The position numbers were made by a program, and so were the translations under genes. Shown one piece after another: positions 29,455-42,617 of a stretch of DNA of 64,000 nt. Origin of the DNA: Skermanella stibiiresistens SB22 (lineage in GTDB: Bacteria; Pseudomonadota; Alphaproteobacteria; Azospirillales; Azospirillaceae); assembly GCF_000576635.1 (NCBI RefSeq), contig NZ_AVFL01000015.1, forward strand, positions 62,001-126,000, in the 5' to 3' direction. How positions within the stretch are numbered: the first letter of the stretch is position 1; each line of letters starts with the position of its first letter. The notes under the pieces are model-generated. The model ran no database searches. It was not told where the DNA came from and worked only from the letters and a program-made list of their open reading frames with translations.

Positions 29455-29835
29455 ATGATCGAATACGAGGACGCCAGTCCCGAGGTCCGCGCCGTCTATG
29501 ACGACATCATGGCGACCCGCAAGATCGACCAGATCAACAATTTCTGGAAGGCGCTCGCCAGCCATCCGCCGACCCTCCGGCGGACCTGGGAGAGCTTGAA
29601 GGAGGTGATGGCCCCCGGCGCGCTCGACCCGCTGACGAAGGAGATGGTCTATCTGGCCGTCAGCGTCACCAACAGCTGCGAATACTGCATCGCCTCCCAC
29701 TCGGCGGCGGCCCGCAAGGCCGGCATGACCGAGGAGATGTTCGGAGAGTTGATGGGCGTGGTCGGCATGGCGAACGAGACCAACCGGCTCGTCAATGGCT
29801 ACCGCGTTCCGGTGGACGAGCGGTTCAAGCGGTGA
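29455..29835 (+). CDS. AhpD-like carboxymuconolactone decarboxylase family protein
   Basis: This 126-residue all-helical protein has the AhpD core SCEYCIASHSAAAR, with a CxxC pair and the downstream His that serve in peroxide or disulfide reduction. Members act as alkylhydroperoxidases or are of unknown role; the substrate cannot be read here. The start at 29455 follows the phaB terminator closely. The stop overlaps the GTG start of the Nudix gene (GTGA), so both are translated from one message. Confidence 0.9.
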   Translation: MIEYEDASPEVRAVYDDIMATRKIDQINNFWKALASHPPTLRRTWESLKEVMAPGALDPLTKEMVYLAVSVTNSCEYCIASHSAAARKAGMTEEMFGELMGVVGMANETNRLVNGYRVPVDERFKR

Positions 29836-30269
29836 CTCGCTCCGACCGGGAATACCCCGACCGCCCCTGGGTCGGTGTCGGAGTCGTGGTCTGGCAGGGC
29901 GACCGCGTCCTGCTGATCCAGCGCGGCAAACCACCGCGCATGGGTCAGTGGGGCATTCCAGGCGGCGCGCAGACGGTCGGCGAGACCCTGTTCCAAGCGG
30001 CCACCCGTGAGGTGCTGGAGGAGACCGGCCTCACCGTCGAGCCCAAGGCGGTGATCACCGCCCTCGACTCGATCCACCACGACGCCGATGGCCAGACCCA
30101 GTTCCATTACACCCTGGTCGAGGTGCTGGCGGAGTGTCCAGCGGGCGACCCGATCGCCGCCGACGATGCGCTGGACGCCCGCTGGATGACGCTGGATCAA
30201 GTGGCCGACATCGTGGAGTGGGGTGAAACGCTCCGCGTGATCGAACTGTCGAGCGCGCTGCGGGTCTGA
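29832..30269 (+). CDS. Nudix hydrolase (ADP-ribose pyrophosphatase type)
   Basis: The 145-residue protein has a full Nudix box, G-x5-E-x7-REVLEETGL, from about residue 44, which binds Mg2+ and cleaves nucleoside diphosphate derivatives. The strands before and after fit small ADP-ribose/NTP pyrophosphatases. It begins with GTG at 29832, overlapping the preceding stop codon in a GTGA arrangement that implies translational coupling. It is convergent with glgB. The substrate is not determined by the visible residues. Confidence 0.92.
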   Translation: MTRSDREYPDRPWVGVGVVVWQGDRVLLIQRGKPPRMGQWGIPGGAQTVGETLFQAATREVLEETGLTVEPKAVITALDSIHHDADGQTQFHYTLVEVLAECPAGDPIAADDALDARWMTLDQVADIVEWGETLRVIELSSALRV

Positions 30270-30312
30270 GACCCGCGACGCGCTCTCGATGGTTGGATCT
30301 CCCCGGAACCGT

Positions 30313-32588
30313 CTAGGCACGCTCCAGGATCAGCGAGCCGAGCGGCGGCACCGTCAGGCAGATCGAATACGGACGCCCGTGATGCGGGATCTCCTCCGCC
30401 TCCACGCCACCGTTGTTGCCGACATCGCCACCGCCATAGACACCGGCGTCCGTGTTCAACCGCTCACGGTAGAAGCCCGGCGCCGGCACTCCCACCCTGT
30501 ATCCCTGGCGCGGGAGCGGGGTGAAGTTGCTGACCGACACGATCGGCCGCTCCCGATCCTTGCCGTAGCGCAGGAACGCCAGGACGCTGTTGTCGCTGTC
30601 GTTGGCCTCGATCCACTCGAAGCCGGCGGGCTCGTTGTCCAGCTCATGCAGCGCGGCGGTATCCTGGTACAAATGGTTCAGGTCGCGGATCAGCGTCTGG
30701 ACGCCCTTGTGGAACGGATCGTCCAGCAGGAACCAGTCGAGCCCCTGGTTGTGGTTCCACTCGCGCTCCTGGCCAAACTCGCCACCCATGAACAGCAGCT
30801 TCTTGCCGGGATGCGTCCACATGAAGCCGTAATAGGCCCGCAGGTTGGCGAACTTCTGCCACCGGTCACCCGGCATCTTGTTGAGCAGCGATCCCTTGCC
30901 GTGGACCACCTCGTCATGGCTCAGCGGCAGGACGAAGTTCTCGCTGTAGGCGTAGACCATGCCGAAGGTCATGGAGTGGTGATGGTACCGGCGATGGATC
31001 GGGTCCTTGGACATGAAGCTGAGCGTGTCGTGCATCCAGCCCATGTTCCATTTGAAGCCGAAGCCCAAGCCGCCCAGGTAGACCGGCCGAGACACGCCCG
31101 GCCAAGAGGTCGACTCCTCCGCCACCGTCATGCCGCCGGGGTGGTTGGCGTAGACCAACTCGTTCATGCGCTTCAGGAAGGCGACCGCCTCCAGGTTCTC
31201 GTTGCCACCGTATTGGTTAGGGACCCACTGGTCGGCCTGCCGGCTGTAATCGAGATACAGCATGGAGGCCACGGCATCGACCCGGATGCCGTCGAAGTGG
31301 AACTGATCCATCCAGTACAAGGCGCTGCCCAGCAGGAAGCTCGATACCTCGCGCCGGCCGAAATTGTAGATCAGGGTGTTCCAGTCCTGGTGGAAGCCCT
31401 GGCGTGGATCGGCGTGCTCGTACAGGTGCGTCCCGTCGAACATGCCCAAGCCGTGCGGGTCGGTCGGGAAGTGGCCGGGCACCCAGTCGAGCAGCAGGCC
31501 GATTCCCTCGGTGTGGCACCGTTCGACGAAGCGCGCGAAGGCCGCCGGATCGCCATGTCGGCTGGTCGGCGCGTACATGCCGATCGGTTGGTAACCCCAG
31601 GAGCCGTCGAACGGAAACTCGGTGATCGGCAGCAGCTCGATATGGGTGTAGCCCATCTCCTTGACATACGGCACGAGCTGGTCGCCCAGCTCGTCATAGG
31701 TCAGGTAGCGCAGGCCGCCCTCGCCGTCCGGACGCCGCCATGAACTGATGTGGCATTCGTAGATCGACACCGGCTTTGCGCGCCAGTCCGTCCGCGCGCG
31801 GTCGCGCAGCCACTCCTGATCGCGCCATTCGTGCCGGTTCAGACCATTGACGATCGACGCCGTGTGCGGCGGCAACTCGCTGCGGAACGCATAAGGGTCG
31901 GCCTTCAGCGGCATCAGATTGCCGCTGGGGCCGCGGATCTCGTACTTGTAACGGTCGCCCTTGGCGACATGGGGAACGAACAGTTCCCAGACGCCGCATT
32001 CGTGGCGCTTCCGCATCGGCAGCCTGCGGCCGTCCCAGTTGCAGAACTCACCGATCACCGAAACGCGGGAGGCGTTCGGAGCCCACACCGCGAACGCGGT
32101 CCCGGTCACGCCATCCATTTCATGAGGATGGGCGCCGAGCCGCTCGAAGCTGCGGAGGTGGGTGCCCTCCGCCAGCAGGTGGACATCCAGCTGTCCCAGC
32201 ACCGGCGGGAACCGGTAGGCGTCCTCGAACTCGCCCGTGTGGGTGGCGAACTCGATCCGGAACCGATAGCGGAACGGAGTCTGGCGGTCGCGCAAGGTCA
32301 ATGACCAGAAACCGTCGGAATGGATCTTCTCCAGATCGCCGATCGTCTCGCCGCTCTGACCGTCGATCAACTCCACGCGCCGCGCCTCGGGCATGAAGGT
32401 CCGAACCGTGACGGCGCCATCCGGCCCATCGGTGTGCATGCCAAGGATGCCGAATGGATCGCCATGATCGGCGCGGATGATCGACTCGATCTCCGCCCGC
32501 AAAACCTCGTCGCTCTTGGCGCCCGAGGGAGCTTGCGGTTCCGCGACGGCGGCGGTCTGGCTGGTCGGGTTCTTGGTGTAGGCGGTCA

Positions 32589-32589
<1 letters not shown>
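30313..32589 (-). CDS. glgB: 1,4-alpha-glucan branching enzyme GlgB
   Basis: GlgB (758 residues) introduces alpha-1,6 branches into glycogen. It has N-terminal CBM48-type modules ([20 protein letters not shown], and [21 protein letters not shown]), then a GH13 barrel with [27 protein letters not shown] (Asp nucleophile), [10 protein letters not shown] (Glu) and [14 protein letters not shown] (Asp). The ATG at 32589 overlaps the stop of the upstream treS-mak gene in TGATG and is preceded by GGGGAGG, so translation is coupled. This pair is the glycogen-building side of the storage cluster. Confidence 0.97.
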
Positions 32590-35903
<3,314 letters not shown>

Positions 35904-36125
35904 GGTATCTCGGGCTGTTGCAAGGACGTGGGACGCCCGTTCGCGTCGGGCTTGGCGGATCTTGGCCGCTCACGACCGCCCAGCGGGAATAGCCAGTGCC
36001 GTCGGAGCGTGCGACTGACCAGGGTAACACGCGAGAACGCGGGAAGGCACAGCCCGTGCCGTCAGATTTTGCGATCGACTCTGAGCGAGGAGGGATTTAG
36101 GCGAAAACGGGAGGGGATCCAGCCC

Positions 36126-36542
36126 CTATCGGCGCATCACGGTCACCGTGCCCGATCCGGCGTCCTCCGGACGTGGGCGCCCCGCCGTCAGGGCCGGGTC
36201 GGCCGTAAGGAAGGCGATCTCGCGAAAGCCGGCGAGTCCGCTCATCAATACCTGCGGCAGTTGGGAGCGATAGGTGTTGTAAAGGCGAATGCTTGCGTTG
36301 CAGCGATCCCGTCGCGCCAGCAGGATCTTTTCGGCTTCTATCAGCTGCGGCAGCATCTGCTGGTGCTCGGCGAGCCGCCCGCCCGCGTCGGCGAGCCGCC
36401 GGAAGGCTTGGACATGCGAGCCGGCCAATAGGTCCACCTCCGATAGATCCTGCCGCACGACCAGCCACAATTTTTGCAGCCGGTTGTATACGTAGGCCGC
36501 GTACAACGCGATGAGCGCGATGACGATCATTGGTGTGGACAT
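36126..36542 (-). CDS. LemA-like membrane protein
   Basis: The 138-residue product has one N-terminal membrane segment (MIVIALIALYAAYVY) followed by a long helical cytoplasmic or periplasmic domain. The pattern YNRL..., then YNTYRSQLPQVLMSGLAGF, resembles the LemA family signature, in which a Tyr-Asn near the membrane and a YN...FP..L.aG.fGF motif recur. The role of LemA proteins is unknown. The ATG at 36542 has GGGAGAG upstream. Downstream on the same strand comes treS-mak after 222 bases, in which I see no feature. Confidence 0.6.
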   Translation of the reverse strand: MSTPMIVIALIALYAAYVYNRLQKLWLVVRQDLSEVDLLAGSHVQAFRRLADAGGRLAEHQQMLPQLIEAEKILLARRDRCNASIRLYNTYRSQLPQVLMSGLAGFREIAFLTADPALTAGRPRPEDAGSGTVTVMRR

Positions 36543-36754
36543 GCCAATCTCTCCCATGACCAACACCATACCATCGCGTGCGGCGAAATCGATATAATTC
36601 GAGCCGAATTTCCGATGGGCAACTTGTCGCGCGGCGCGCTGCCGAACCGACTGCTAATCTCCGGGAAGGTCATGGCATCGCCAAACCCAAAAACCCCGTG
36701 AAAATCAACAGTTCTGGTCACACCCGACAGGGTCCACTTCAGGAGAGTCGAATA

Positions 36755-36976
36755 ATGGCATCATACATGATCAAGGTCGCCGGCGAGGGACTGATCACCA
36801 AGGCCCACCGCACGGCGGATGTCGGCCCGACCAGTGGATCGTCGGTCGTCTACGAGATCCAGAACGTTCCCGAGGGTGTCACGATCGAGGAGGCGATCGA
36901 GGTGTTCCGAGGCTATCAGCCGCCGGACAAGACCTATGAGTTCGATTACGCGGCCCTGAAGTCCCGCGCGTCCTGA
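36755..36976 (+). CDS. Small protein of unknown function (73 aa)
   Basis: I do not recognise this protein. It has 73 residues, a mixed alpha/beta composition and no cysteine, signal or membrane segment (MASYMIKVAGEGLITKAH at the start). AGGAGAG lies eight bases before the ATG, so translation is likely. It stands alone, divergent from the LemA-like gene and convergent with the ferritin-like gene, and is followed by a strong inverted repeat. Confidence 0.65.
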   Translation: MASYMIKVAGEGLITKAHRTADVGPTSGSSVVYEIQNVPEGVTIEEAIEVFRGYQPPDKTYEFDYAALKSRAS

Positions 36977-37005
36977 AATCGCCGGTTTCCGCCGCCTCGT
37001 CGGAG

Positions 37006-37037
37006 CCTCCCAAGTCCATGGTGCTGGACTTGGGAGG
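37006..37037. terminator. Perfect 13-bp inverted repeat between convergent genes
   Basis: CCTCCCAAGTCCA (37006-37018) and its exact complement (37025-37037) flank a 6-base loop in the 75-base gap between two convergent genes. It suits a bidirectional terminator, though no T-run is present. Confidence 0.6.
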
Positions 37038-37051
37038 GGACGATGTTCCGG

Positions 37052-37510
37052 TCAAGCGGCCTTGTACCGCGACACCCACTTCTTCAGTTCGGCGACGTGC
37101 TCGGCCTCCTCCAGCGCGAACTCCTCCGCCATCATGCGGACCTCCGGGTCCTTCGTGCCTTTGGCGATGTTGTCGTAGAACGCGAAGCCGCGCTCCTCGC
37201 TGTCGAGGGCCAGGTCCAGCGCGTATTCCGCCGTCATGAGGTAGTGTGATCCCTCCATCGAGGTCGCCTCCGGGCTTTCGTCATCCGGCCACACGAAATC
37301 CTCGGGCTTCATGACGGGCATCTTGTGGAAACCGGAGCGCTTTCGGGCCTCGGCCAAATGCATCCGCGAGAAGTGGGCCATCTTGCCGAAGAACTCGGCG
37401 ATTTCCTGATTGCCATAGGTTTTCATCGACTCGGCCAGATCGGAGAACCGCGCCGCGGCATCCTCCTCCAGCTTGATCGCATAGGCGAGAAATTCTGCTA
37501 CATCGTTCAT
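37052..37510 (-). CDS. Ferritin-like/rubrerythrin-type di-iron protein
   Basis: The 152-residue protein is a four-helix bundle with the paired carboxylate/His motifs of the rubrerythrin ferritin-like domain: LEEDAAARF, HFSRMHLAEARKR, DSEERGFAFYDNIAK and FALEEAEHVAELKKW. No rubredoxin Cys4 domain follows, so it is a stand-alone di-iron domain, possibly for peroxide handling. The start at 37510 (MNDVAEFLAYAIKLEE) is the first ATG consistent with the fold. It is divergent from the universal stress gene, which supports a stress role. Confidence 0.85.
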   Translation of the reverse strand: MNDVAEFLAYAIKLEEDAAARFSDLAESMKTYGNQEIAEFFGKMAHFSRMHLAEARKRSGFHKMPVMKPEDFVWPDDESPEATSMEGSHYLMTAEYALDLALDSEERGFAFYDNIAKGTKDPEVRMMAEEFALEEAEHVAELKKWVSRYKAA

Positions 37511-37615
37511 GATCAAACCAGCGTGGGGATTGGGAAAAACGGATCCTTGGCACAGTAGGACCATGCCCGCCCCCTGTCTCGCCTTGATGCCTTCATGCCG
37601 GGGCCGCGTGACGAT

Positions 37616-37644
37616 TTGACCTAGCCTTCGCGGAGAGATATCTA
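37616..37644 (+). promoter_or_regulatory. Sigma-70-like promoter upstream of the universal stress gene
   Basis: TTGACC (37616-37621) and TATCTA (37639-37644) are separated by exactly 17 bases and face the gene at 37795. Predicted transcription would start near 37651, leaving a leader of about 144 bases. Confidence 0.6.
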
Positions 37645-37794
37645 AACTGACAGGTCTATATTTTCCCGAGGCGGCGTGTCCCCAACCTTCAAGCCCCCAG
37701 CCTTTAAGATGGTTGCGCCCGGCATCGCCTCGGCGGATGATCGACACGAGGCGGAAGCCCCAGCGGCGGCGAAGTATCGAAGAGGTTCAAGCAC

Positions 37795-38634
37795 ATGAAG
37801 AGCATTCTCATCCCGGTCGAGGAGAGCGAGTTGTTATCGTCGGTGCTGGACACGGCCCTCCTGGTGGCCCGGCGCTTCGGCAGTCACATGGAAGGGCTCC
37901 ACGTCCGTCCGGACTTCGCCGGCATCATCGCGGCGACCGGCATGGGAGCGCCCTATGTCGTGGAGGATTTCCGCAAGGAGGACTGGGACAGCATCCAGCG
38001 CTCGCGCCAGGAGTTCGAACAGTTCCTGAACCGCAACGACATTCCGCTCGACGGTGGCGCCGGCACCGGCCAGCCCTGGGCGACCTTCCGGATCGAGGCG
38101 CCGCCCGGCGACGATTTCATCGGCCAGCACGCCCGCCTGTTCGACCTGACAATCCTCGGCCAACCCTCGCGCGGAGCGACACCGCCACGCATGAGCACGC
38201 TGGAGGCGGCGCTGTTCGACGGTGGCCGACCGGTGCTGGTCGCACCGCCGACGGCACCCCGCCGGCTCGGCCACACCGTCATGATCGCGTGGAACGCCAG
38301 CACCGAGACCGCGCGCGCCGTCGCCTTCGCCCGCACCTTCCTGGAACAGGCGGAGCGCGTCTTCGTGCTGTCGGTCGAGGGCGGGCTGGTCGCGGGCCCC
38401 AGCGCCGAGGAGGCGGCCCGCTACCTGACCCGCTCCGGCGTCCCCGCCCAGGCGATGCACGTGCCTCAGAACCGCGGCGTCGGTGAGACGATCCTGGAAC
38501 ACGCCAAGGCGCTGGAGGTCGATCTGCTGATCAAGGGTGCCTACACCCAGAGCCGTCTGCGGCAGATGATCTTCGGAGGCGCCACCAGCCATATCCTCGC
38601 CATGGCGAACATGCCTGTCCTGCTCGCCCACTGA
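37795..38634 (+). CDS. Universal stress protein with tandem Usp domains
   Basis: The 279-residue protein contains two UspA-like halves: one from residue 1 (MKSILIPVEESELLSSVLD) and one from about residue 160 (HTVMIAWNASTETARAVAFA), the latter ending in LLIKGAYTQSRLRQMIFGGATSHIL, which fits the nucleotide-binding tail pattern G-x2-G-x9-G-S/T. Such proteins bind ATP and help survival under stress. It has a near-consensus promoter 150 bases upstream. It is divergent from the ferritin-like gene and convergent with the histidine kinase gene. Confidence 0.9.
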   Translation: MKSILIPVEESELLSSVLDTALLVARRFGSHMEGLHVRPDFAGIIAATGMGAPYVVEDFRKEDWDSIQRSRQEFEQFLNRNDIPLDGGAGTGQPWATFRIEAPPGDDFIGQHARLFDLTILGQPSRGATPPRMSTLEAALFDGGRPVLVAPPTAPRRLGHTVMIAWNASTETARAVAFARTFLEQAERVFVLSVEGGLVAGPSAEEAARYLTRSGVPAQAMHVPQNRGVGETILEHAKALEVDLLIKGAYTQSRLRQMIFGGATSHILAMANMPVLLAH

Positions 38635-38649
38635 GCGCCTGGGACACTC

Positions 38650-41262
38650 CTACGCCCGCGGATCCCGCAGCAGGCGAACGACGTTGGACGCCCCGACCGA
38701 TTGTCCGACCGATGCCGTCGGCATCAGCAGGCTGGATAGCGCCGTGACCAAGTCATGCGGGCGATAAGGCTTGCACAGCCGCGCGACACCGTCCGGAACC
38801 TCGCCGTCCGGCAGATCGGCGTAACCGGAGGCCAGCACGATCGGCAAATCCGGATTCCGCGCCCTGATCTCGTCGATCAGTTCGGTTCCCGTCATGCCCG
38901 GCATGGCGTAGTCGGTGATCACGAGATCGAACGCGCTGCCGCGGCTCAGGATCTCCAGCGCGTGTGGGCCGTCATGGGCCAGCGTCACCGTGTGCCCCAT
39001 GTCGCTCAGGACGGCCTCCGCGCCCATGCCCACCAGCACGTCGTCCTCGACCAGCAGGATGCGGCATGAAGGCAGCCGGACCGGCTCCGCGCCGGCGGCG
39101 CCCAGCAGCGGTTTGATCGCCATGACCGTCCCGGCGGCCGGCAATCCGATCGAGATCCGGGTCCCCATGCCTGGATTGGTCAGGATGCGCAGCCAGCCTC
39201 CCGATTGCTCCGCCAGACCGTGCACCATGGACAGCCCCAGACCGGACCCCTTGCCCGGCTCCTTCGTGGTGAAGAACGGTTCGATGCAGGCTTTCGCCGT
39301 CCTCTCGTCCATGCCCCGCCCGCTGTCGGCGACGCTGAGCGCGACATGGCCGGCCCGCGGCAGGCTTTCATCGTCACGGTCGCCCGGCAGGTGGCGCAGC
39401 GATATCGTCAGGATGCCGCCCTCCGGCATGGCGTCCTTGGCGTTCAACACGAGGTTCAGGAGGGCCAGTTCGAGCTGGTTGGCGTCGACCCGGACGCTGG
39501 GCAACCCTTTGGGCAGATCGAAGATCGTCTGGATACCGACACCCACCGAGCGCTCCACCAGATCCTTCATGCCGGTGACGAGGTCGGCCAAGTCGATCAC
39601 CTCGGGCCGCAAGTCCTGCCGACGGGCGAACGCCAGGAGGCGCTGGGTCAGCGTCGTGCCCCGCTCGGCCGCCTGCACGGCGCTATCGGCGAACTGGCAC
39701 AGCCGCTCGTCGTCGGGCAACCGCTTCCTCAGGAGGTCGAGGTTGCTGAGGATCACCATCAGCAAATTGTTGAAGTCATGGGCGACGCCACCAGTCAATT
39801 GGCCGAGCATCTCCAGTTTCTGCGCCTCGTGAAGCTTGGCCTGGGCCACCTTGAGGTCGGAGATGTCACGCCCCTCCGCCACCAGCAGGATGACCCTGCC
39901 CCTCGCGTCGGTGACCGCATTGAGGGAAAAGTCGATCAGCACACGGCGGCCACCCGCTCCGGTCACCTCCGCCTCGTAGCGGACGAATTTTCCGGTGATG
40001 GCCGTGGCGACGGCTTGGCGAAGCCGTTCCACCCCGTCATCTCCGCGATGCCACCAAGGGGTTTCCCACAGGTGATGGTTCCGGATCTCGGCGGAATCGA
40101 CCCCGCAGAAATCCAACACGGCGCGGTTGACCTCGATCACGGTCCCGTCGGGCTTCAGCAGCGCGATGAACTGGAACATGGCGTTGAAGACGCCGCGGAA
40201 CCGCTCCTCATCCTCCCGGCGCCGGTCGTTGGCTTCCGCCAGTTCACGGGCACGATCCTCGATGCGGTTCTGCAGATCGCGACCGGAGCGTACCAGCGCC
40301 GCGTTGGAACGAGAAAGTGCCTCCCTCGCCGCCCGCTCGTTCCGGTTGAGCCTTAACGCCACCGCGGTCAGTGCGGCCAAGCCGGTCAGCACCAGGGCGA
40401 CCTGCCATAGCGCCTGCCGGACGCTGTCCCGGAAGGGTACCAACGCACTGCTGACCGGCACGCTGGCGCTGACGATGATAGGCCACTGATTGTGGCGGCG
40501 GAACGAGAAGATCCGGTCGGAGTCGTCAAAGGGGGACGGCGCCCGGAACGTCCCGGTGTCGCCGTCGAACATGACTTGAAGCGCCGGGTGATCCCGATAT
40601 GCCAAGCCGATATCCGCCACCGACATCCCCGTTCGGGCGATCACCCTGCCCTCCGGGTTCCAGACCGTCAGCTGGACGCCGGACCCGAAATCGCTGGTAT
40701 CCGGAACCTGCTCGAAGAAACTCGGTCTCATGGAGATATGAACGACCCCGTCGAGCAATCCGTCGGCTGCCCGGATCGAGCGGGAATATGAGAACACGAT
40801 CTCCCCGGAGATTCGGCCAACCAAGGCTTCGCCAATGTGGCGATCGGCTCCGGCGACATGGACCTTCATCCAGTCACGGTCCGTATAATCACCGTCGGGA
40901 GCCGGAAACCGCGTCGTCAGGATGGATGGGACGCCCGCGCTGTCGACCACGAAGATCTGACTGCCTCCCGTGCGGCGCGACAGGTCGGCCAGGTAGCGGT
41001 GTGGCTCCAGGCGGTTCCTGACCTGTTCCACTCCACCCTGCTGGCGCACATACCGGACGACTTCCGAAGCGATCAGGTCATTGGTCTCGAATACCCGACC
41101 GATATACTCCTCGGTCACGCGGGCCAAATCGCGGCTGGCCGACTCCGCCCGCCCGATCTCACGCCCATACTCCGACCACAGTGAGGCGACACGAATGCCG
41201 ATGACGCTCAGCGCGAAAAACGCGGACATCGTCATGATCAGCAGATCCATGCGCCGGGGCAT
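38650..41262 (-). CDS. Hybrid sensor histidine kinase (dCACHE-PAS-HisKA-HATPase-REC)
   Basis: The roughly 870-residue protein has two membrane segments (about 6-28 and 285-305) around a periplasmic dCACHE-like sensor, then a coiled linker, a PAS domain (FNAMFQFIALLKPDGTVIEVN), a HisKA domain with the phospho-His in GGVAHDFNNLL, an HATPase with ALLNLVLNAKDAMPEGG and GSGLGLSMVHGLAEQSGG, and a C-terminal receiver with phospho-Asp in DLVITDYAMPGM. It resembles orphan alphaproteobacterial hybrid kinases that act through a phosphotransferase. The start is uncertain between 41262 and in-frame alternatives (41361, 41247). No cognate regulator is adjacent. Confidence 0.92.
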   Translation of the reverse strand: MPRRMDLLIMTMSAFFALSVIGIRVASLWSEYGREIGRAESASRDLARVTEEYIGRVFETNDLIASEVVRYVRQQGGVEQVRNRLEPHRYLADLSRRTGGSQIFVVDSAGVPSILTTRFPAPDGDYTDRDWMKVHVAGADRHIGEALVGRISGEIVFSYSRSIRAADGLLDGVVHISMRPSFFEQVPDTSDFGSGVQLTVWNPEGRVIARTGMSVADIGLAYRDHPALQVMFDGDTGTFRAPSPFDDSDRIFSFRRHNQWPIIVSASVPVSSALVPFRDSVRQALWQVALVLTGLAALTAVALRLNRNERAAREALSRSNAALVRSGRDLQNRIEDRARELAEANDRRREDEERFRGVFNAMFQFIALLKPDGTVIEVNRAVLDFCGVDSAEIRNHHLWETPWWHRGDDGVERLRQAVATAITGKFVRYEAEVTGAGGRRVLIDFSLNAVTDARGRVILLVAEGRDISDLKVAQAKLHEAQKLEMLGQLTGGVAHDFNNLLMVILSNLDLLRKRLPDDERLCQFADSAVQAAERGTTLTQRLLAFARRQDLRPEVIDLADLVTGMKDLVERSVGVGIQTIFDLPKGLPSVRVDANQLELALLNLVLNAKDAMPEGGILTISLRHLPGDRDDESLPRAGHVALSVADSGRGMDERTAKACIEPFFTTKEPGKGSGLGLSMVHGLAEQSGGWLRILTNPGMGTRISIGLPAAGTVMAIKPLLGAAGAEPVRLPSCRILLVEDDVLVGMGAEAVLSDMGHTVTLAHDGPHALEILSRGSAFDLVITDYAMPGMTGTELIDEIRARNPDLPIVLASGYADLPDGEVPDGVARLCKPYRPHDLVTALSSLLMPTASVGQSVGASNVVRLLRDPRA

Positions 41263-41414
41263 GCGCCCGAGGGTCAAAATCCGTCGCCTCTCAATCGGTT
41301 TCCCAGTCAAACCATATATAATACAAGCAGCGGCAAGATGAAAACAGACACCGCCCCGCAATCAAACCTATCACAAATAGTTTGATGCCTAAGAATTTCA
41401 ACGGATACCCAGGA

Positions 41415-42617
41415 TCAAGGGGCGGTCAGTTGATCCAGCAACCTGCGCATGAACCGTTCACAGCGTCCGATCTGATCGACGGTGATGAACTCGTCGGGCT
41501 TGTGGGCCTGCTCGATGCTGCCGGGGCCGACGATCACCGTCGGAATGCCGCCCATTTGCTGGAACAGCCCACCTTCGGTGCCATAGGCGACCTTCTCGTG
41601 GTCGTTGCGCTCGGCGCACGACTTCGCCAGCCGAACCACCTCCGCCTCGGGATCGGTGTCCAGGCCGGGGAACGCGAAGATCTCCTCCCAGTCAAACCCG
41701 GCGGCGGGATCGACCGCCCTCATCTCGGGAATTAGAATACGGTCGACGTATGATTCGATCTCGGCGAACAGCGACTCGGCGTCATCCTGAGGAATGACCC
41801 GGATCTCGGCGTCGAAGACGCAGAGGTCGGGCACGATGTTCAGGGCCTCGCCGCCCTGGATCACGCCCGTGTGGATCGTGGTATGGGGCACGTCGAACAG
41901 CGGGTCGAACGGGCCCTCCCGCTGGATCCGGCGGGCCATGGCCTTCATGTGCGCGATCGCCTCCGCCGCGTATTCGATGGCGTTGACGCCCTGGGGCGCC
42001 AGCGAGGAATGGCAGGCCGCTCCCCGCACCGTGCAGCGCACCGATTTCTTGCCTTTGTGGCCGGTCATCACCTTCATGTCGGTGGGTTCGCCGACGACGC
42101 ACATGGTCGGTTTGGCGCCGAACTCACCCAACCGTTCGATCAGCCGGCGCACGCCGATGCATCCGACCTCCTCGTCGTAGGAGAACGCCAGATGGATCGG
42201 GACCCGCAGGTCACGGGACAGGAATTCCGGCACCATGGCGAGGACGACGGCGTCGAAGCCCTTCATGTCACAGGATCCGCGACCATACAACCTACCGTCG
42301 CGCTCGGTCAGCGCGAACGGGTCGGTCGCCCATTTCTGGCCATCGACCGGGACCACGTCGGTGTGACCTGACAGGATCACGCCGCCCCGGTCCGTGGGCC
42401 CCAGGGTCGCGTAGAGGTTGGCCTTGGTTCCCGCCTCGTCGTACACGAGGTGGCTGCCGACGCCGAGGCCGCCCAGGTAATCCTCGATGAACCGGATCAG
42501 GTCCAAATTGGAGTTGCGGCTGGTGGTGTCGAAGGAAACCAGCTTTTCCAGCATCCGGATGCTGGACAGCCCGCCGTGAGGATCGGCCATGCGTGTTCCG
42601 CCGAAAATCGTTGTCAT
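41415..42617 (-). CDS. argE: Acetylornithine deacetylase (ArgE/DapE family)
   Basis: This M20 metallo-peptidase-like enzyme (400 residues) removes the acetyl group from N-acetylornithine in arginine synthesis. Metal ligands are seen in LSGHTDVVPVDG (His), GSCDMKGF (Asp), SYDEEVGCIGV (Glu pair), VVGEPTDMKV and EQAHKPDEF (His). The full length and SSIRMLEKLVSFDTTSRNSN opening fit ArgE. ATG 42617 overlaps the stop of the upstream SDR gene in TGATG, which implies coupling; ATG 42590 with GGCGGA upstream is an alternative. Related members act on other N-acyl amino acids, so the exact substrate is likely but not certain. Confidence 0.88.
   Translation of the reverse strand: MTTIFGGTRMADPHGGLSSIRMLEKLVSFDTTSRNSNLDLIRFIEDYLGGLGVGSHLVYDEAGTKANLYATLGPTDRGGVILSGHTDVVPVDGQKWATDPFALTERDGRLYGRGSCDMKGFDAVVLAMVPEFLSRDLRVPIHLAFSYDEEVGCIGVRRLIERLGEFGAKPTMCVVGEPTDMKVMTGHKGKKSVRCTVRGAACHSSLAPQGVNAIEYAAEAIAHMKAMARRIQREGPFDPLFDVPHTTIHTGVIQGGEALNIVPDLCVFDAEIRVIPQDDAESLFAEIESYVDRILIPEMRAVDPAAGFDWEEIFAFPGLDTDPEAEVVRLAKSCAERNDHEKVAYGTEGGLFQQMGGIPTVIVGPGSIEQAHKPDEFITVDQIGRCERFMRRLLDQLTAP

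Noticed and set aside
35904-36125. Search for glgE upstream of treS-mak
   Set aside because: Only 222 non-coding bases lie before a LemA-like gene; no GlgE motifs are present.
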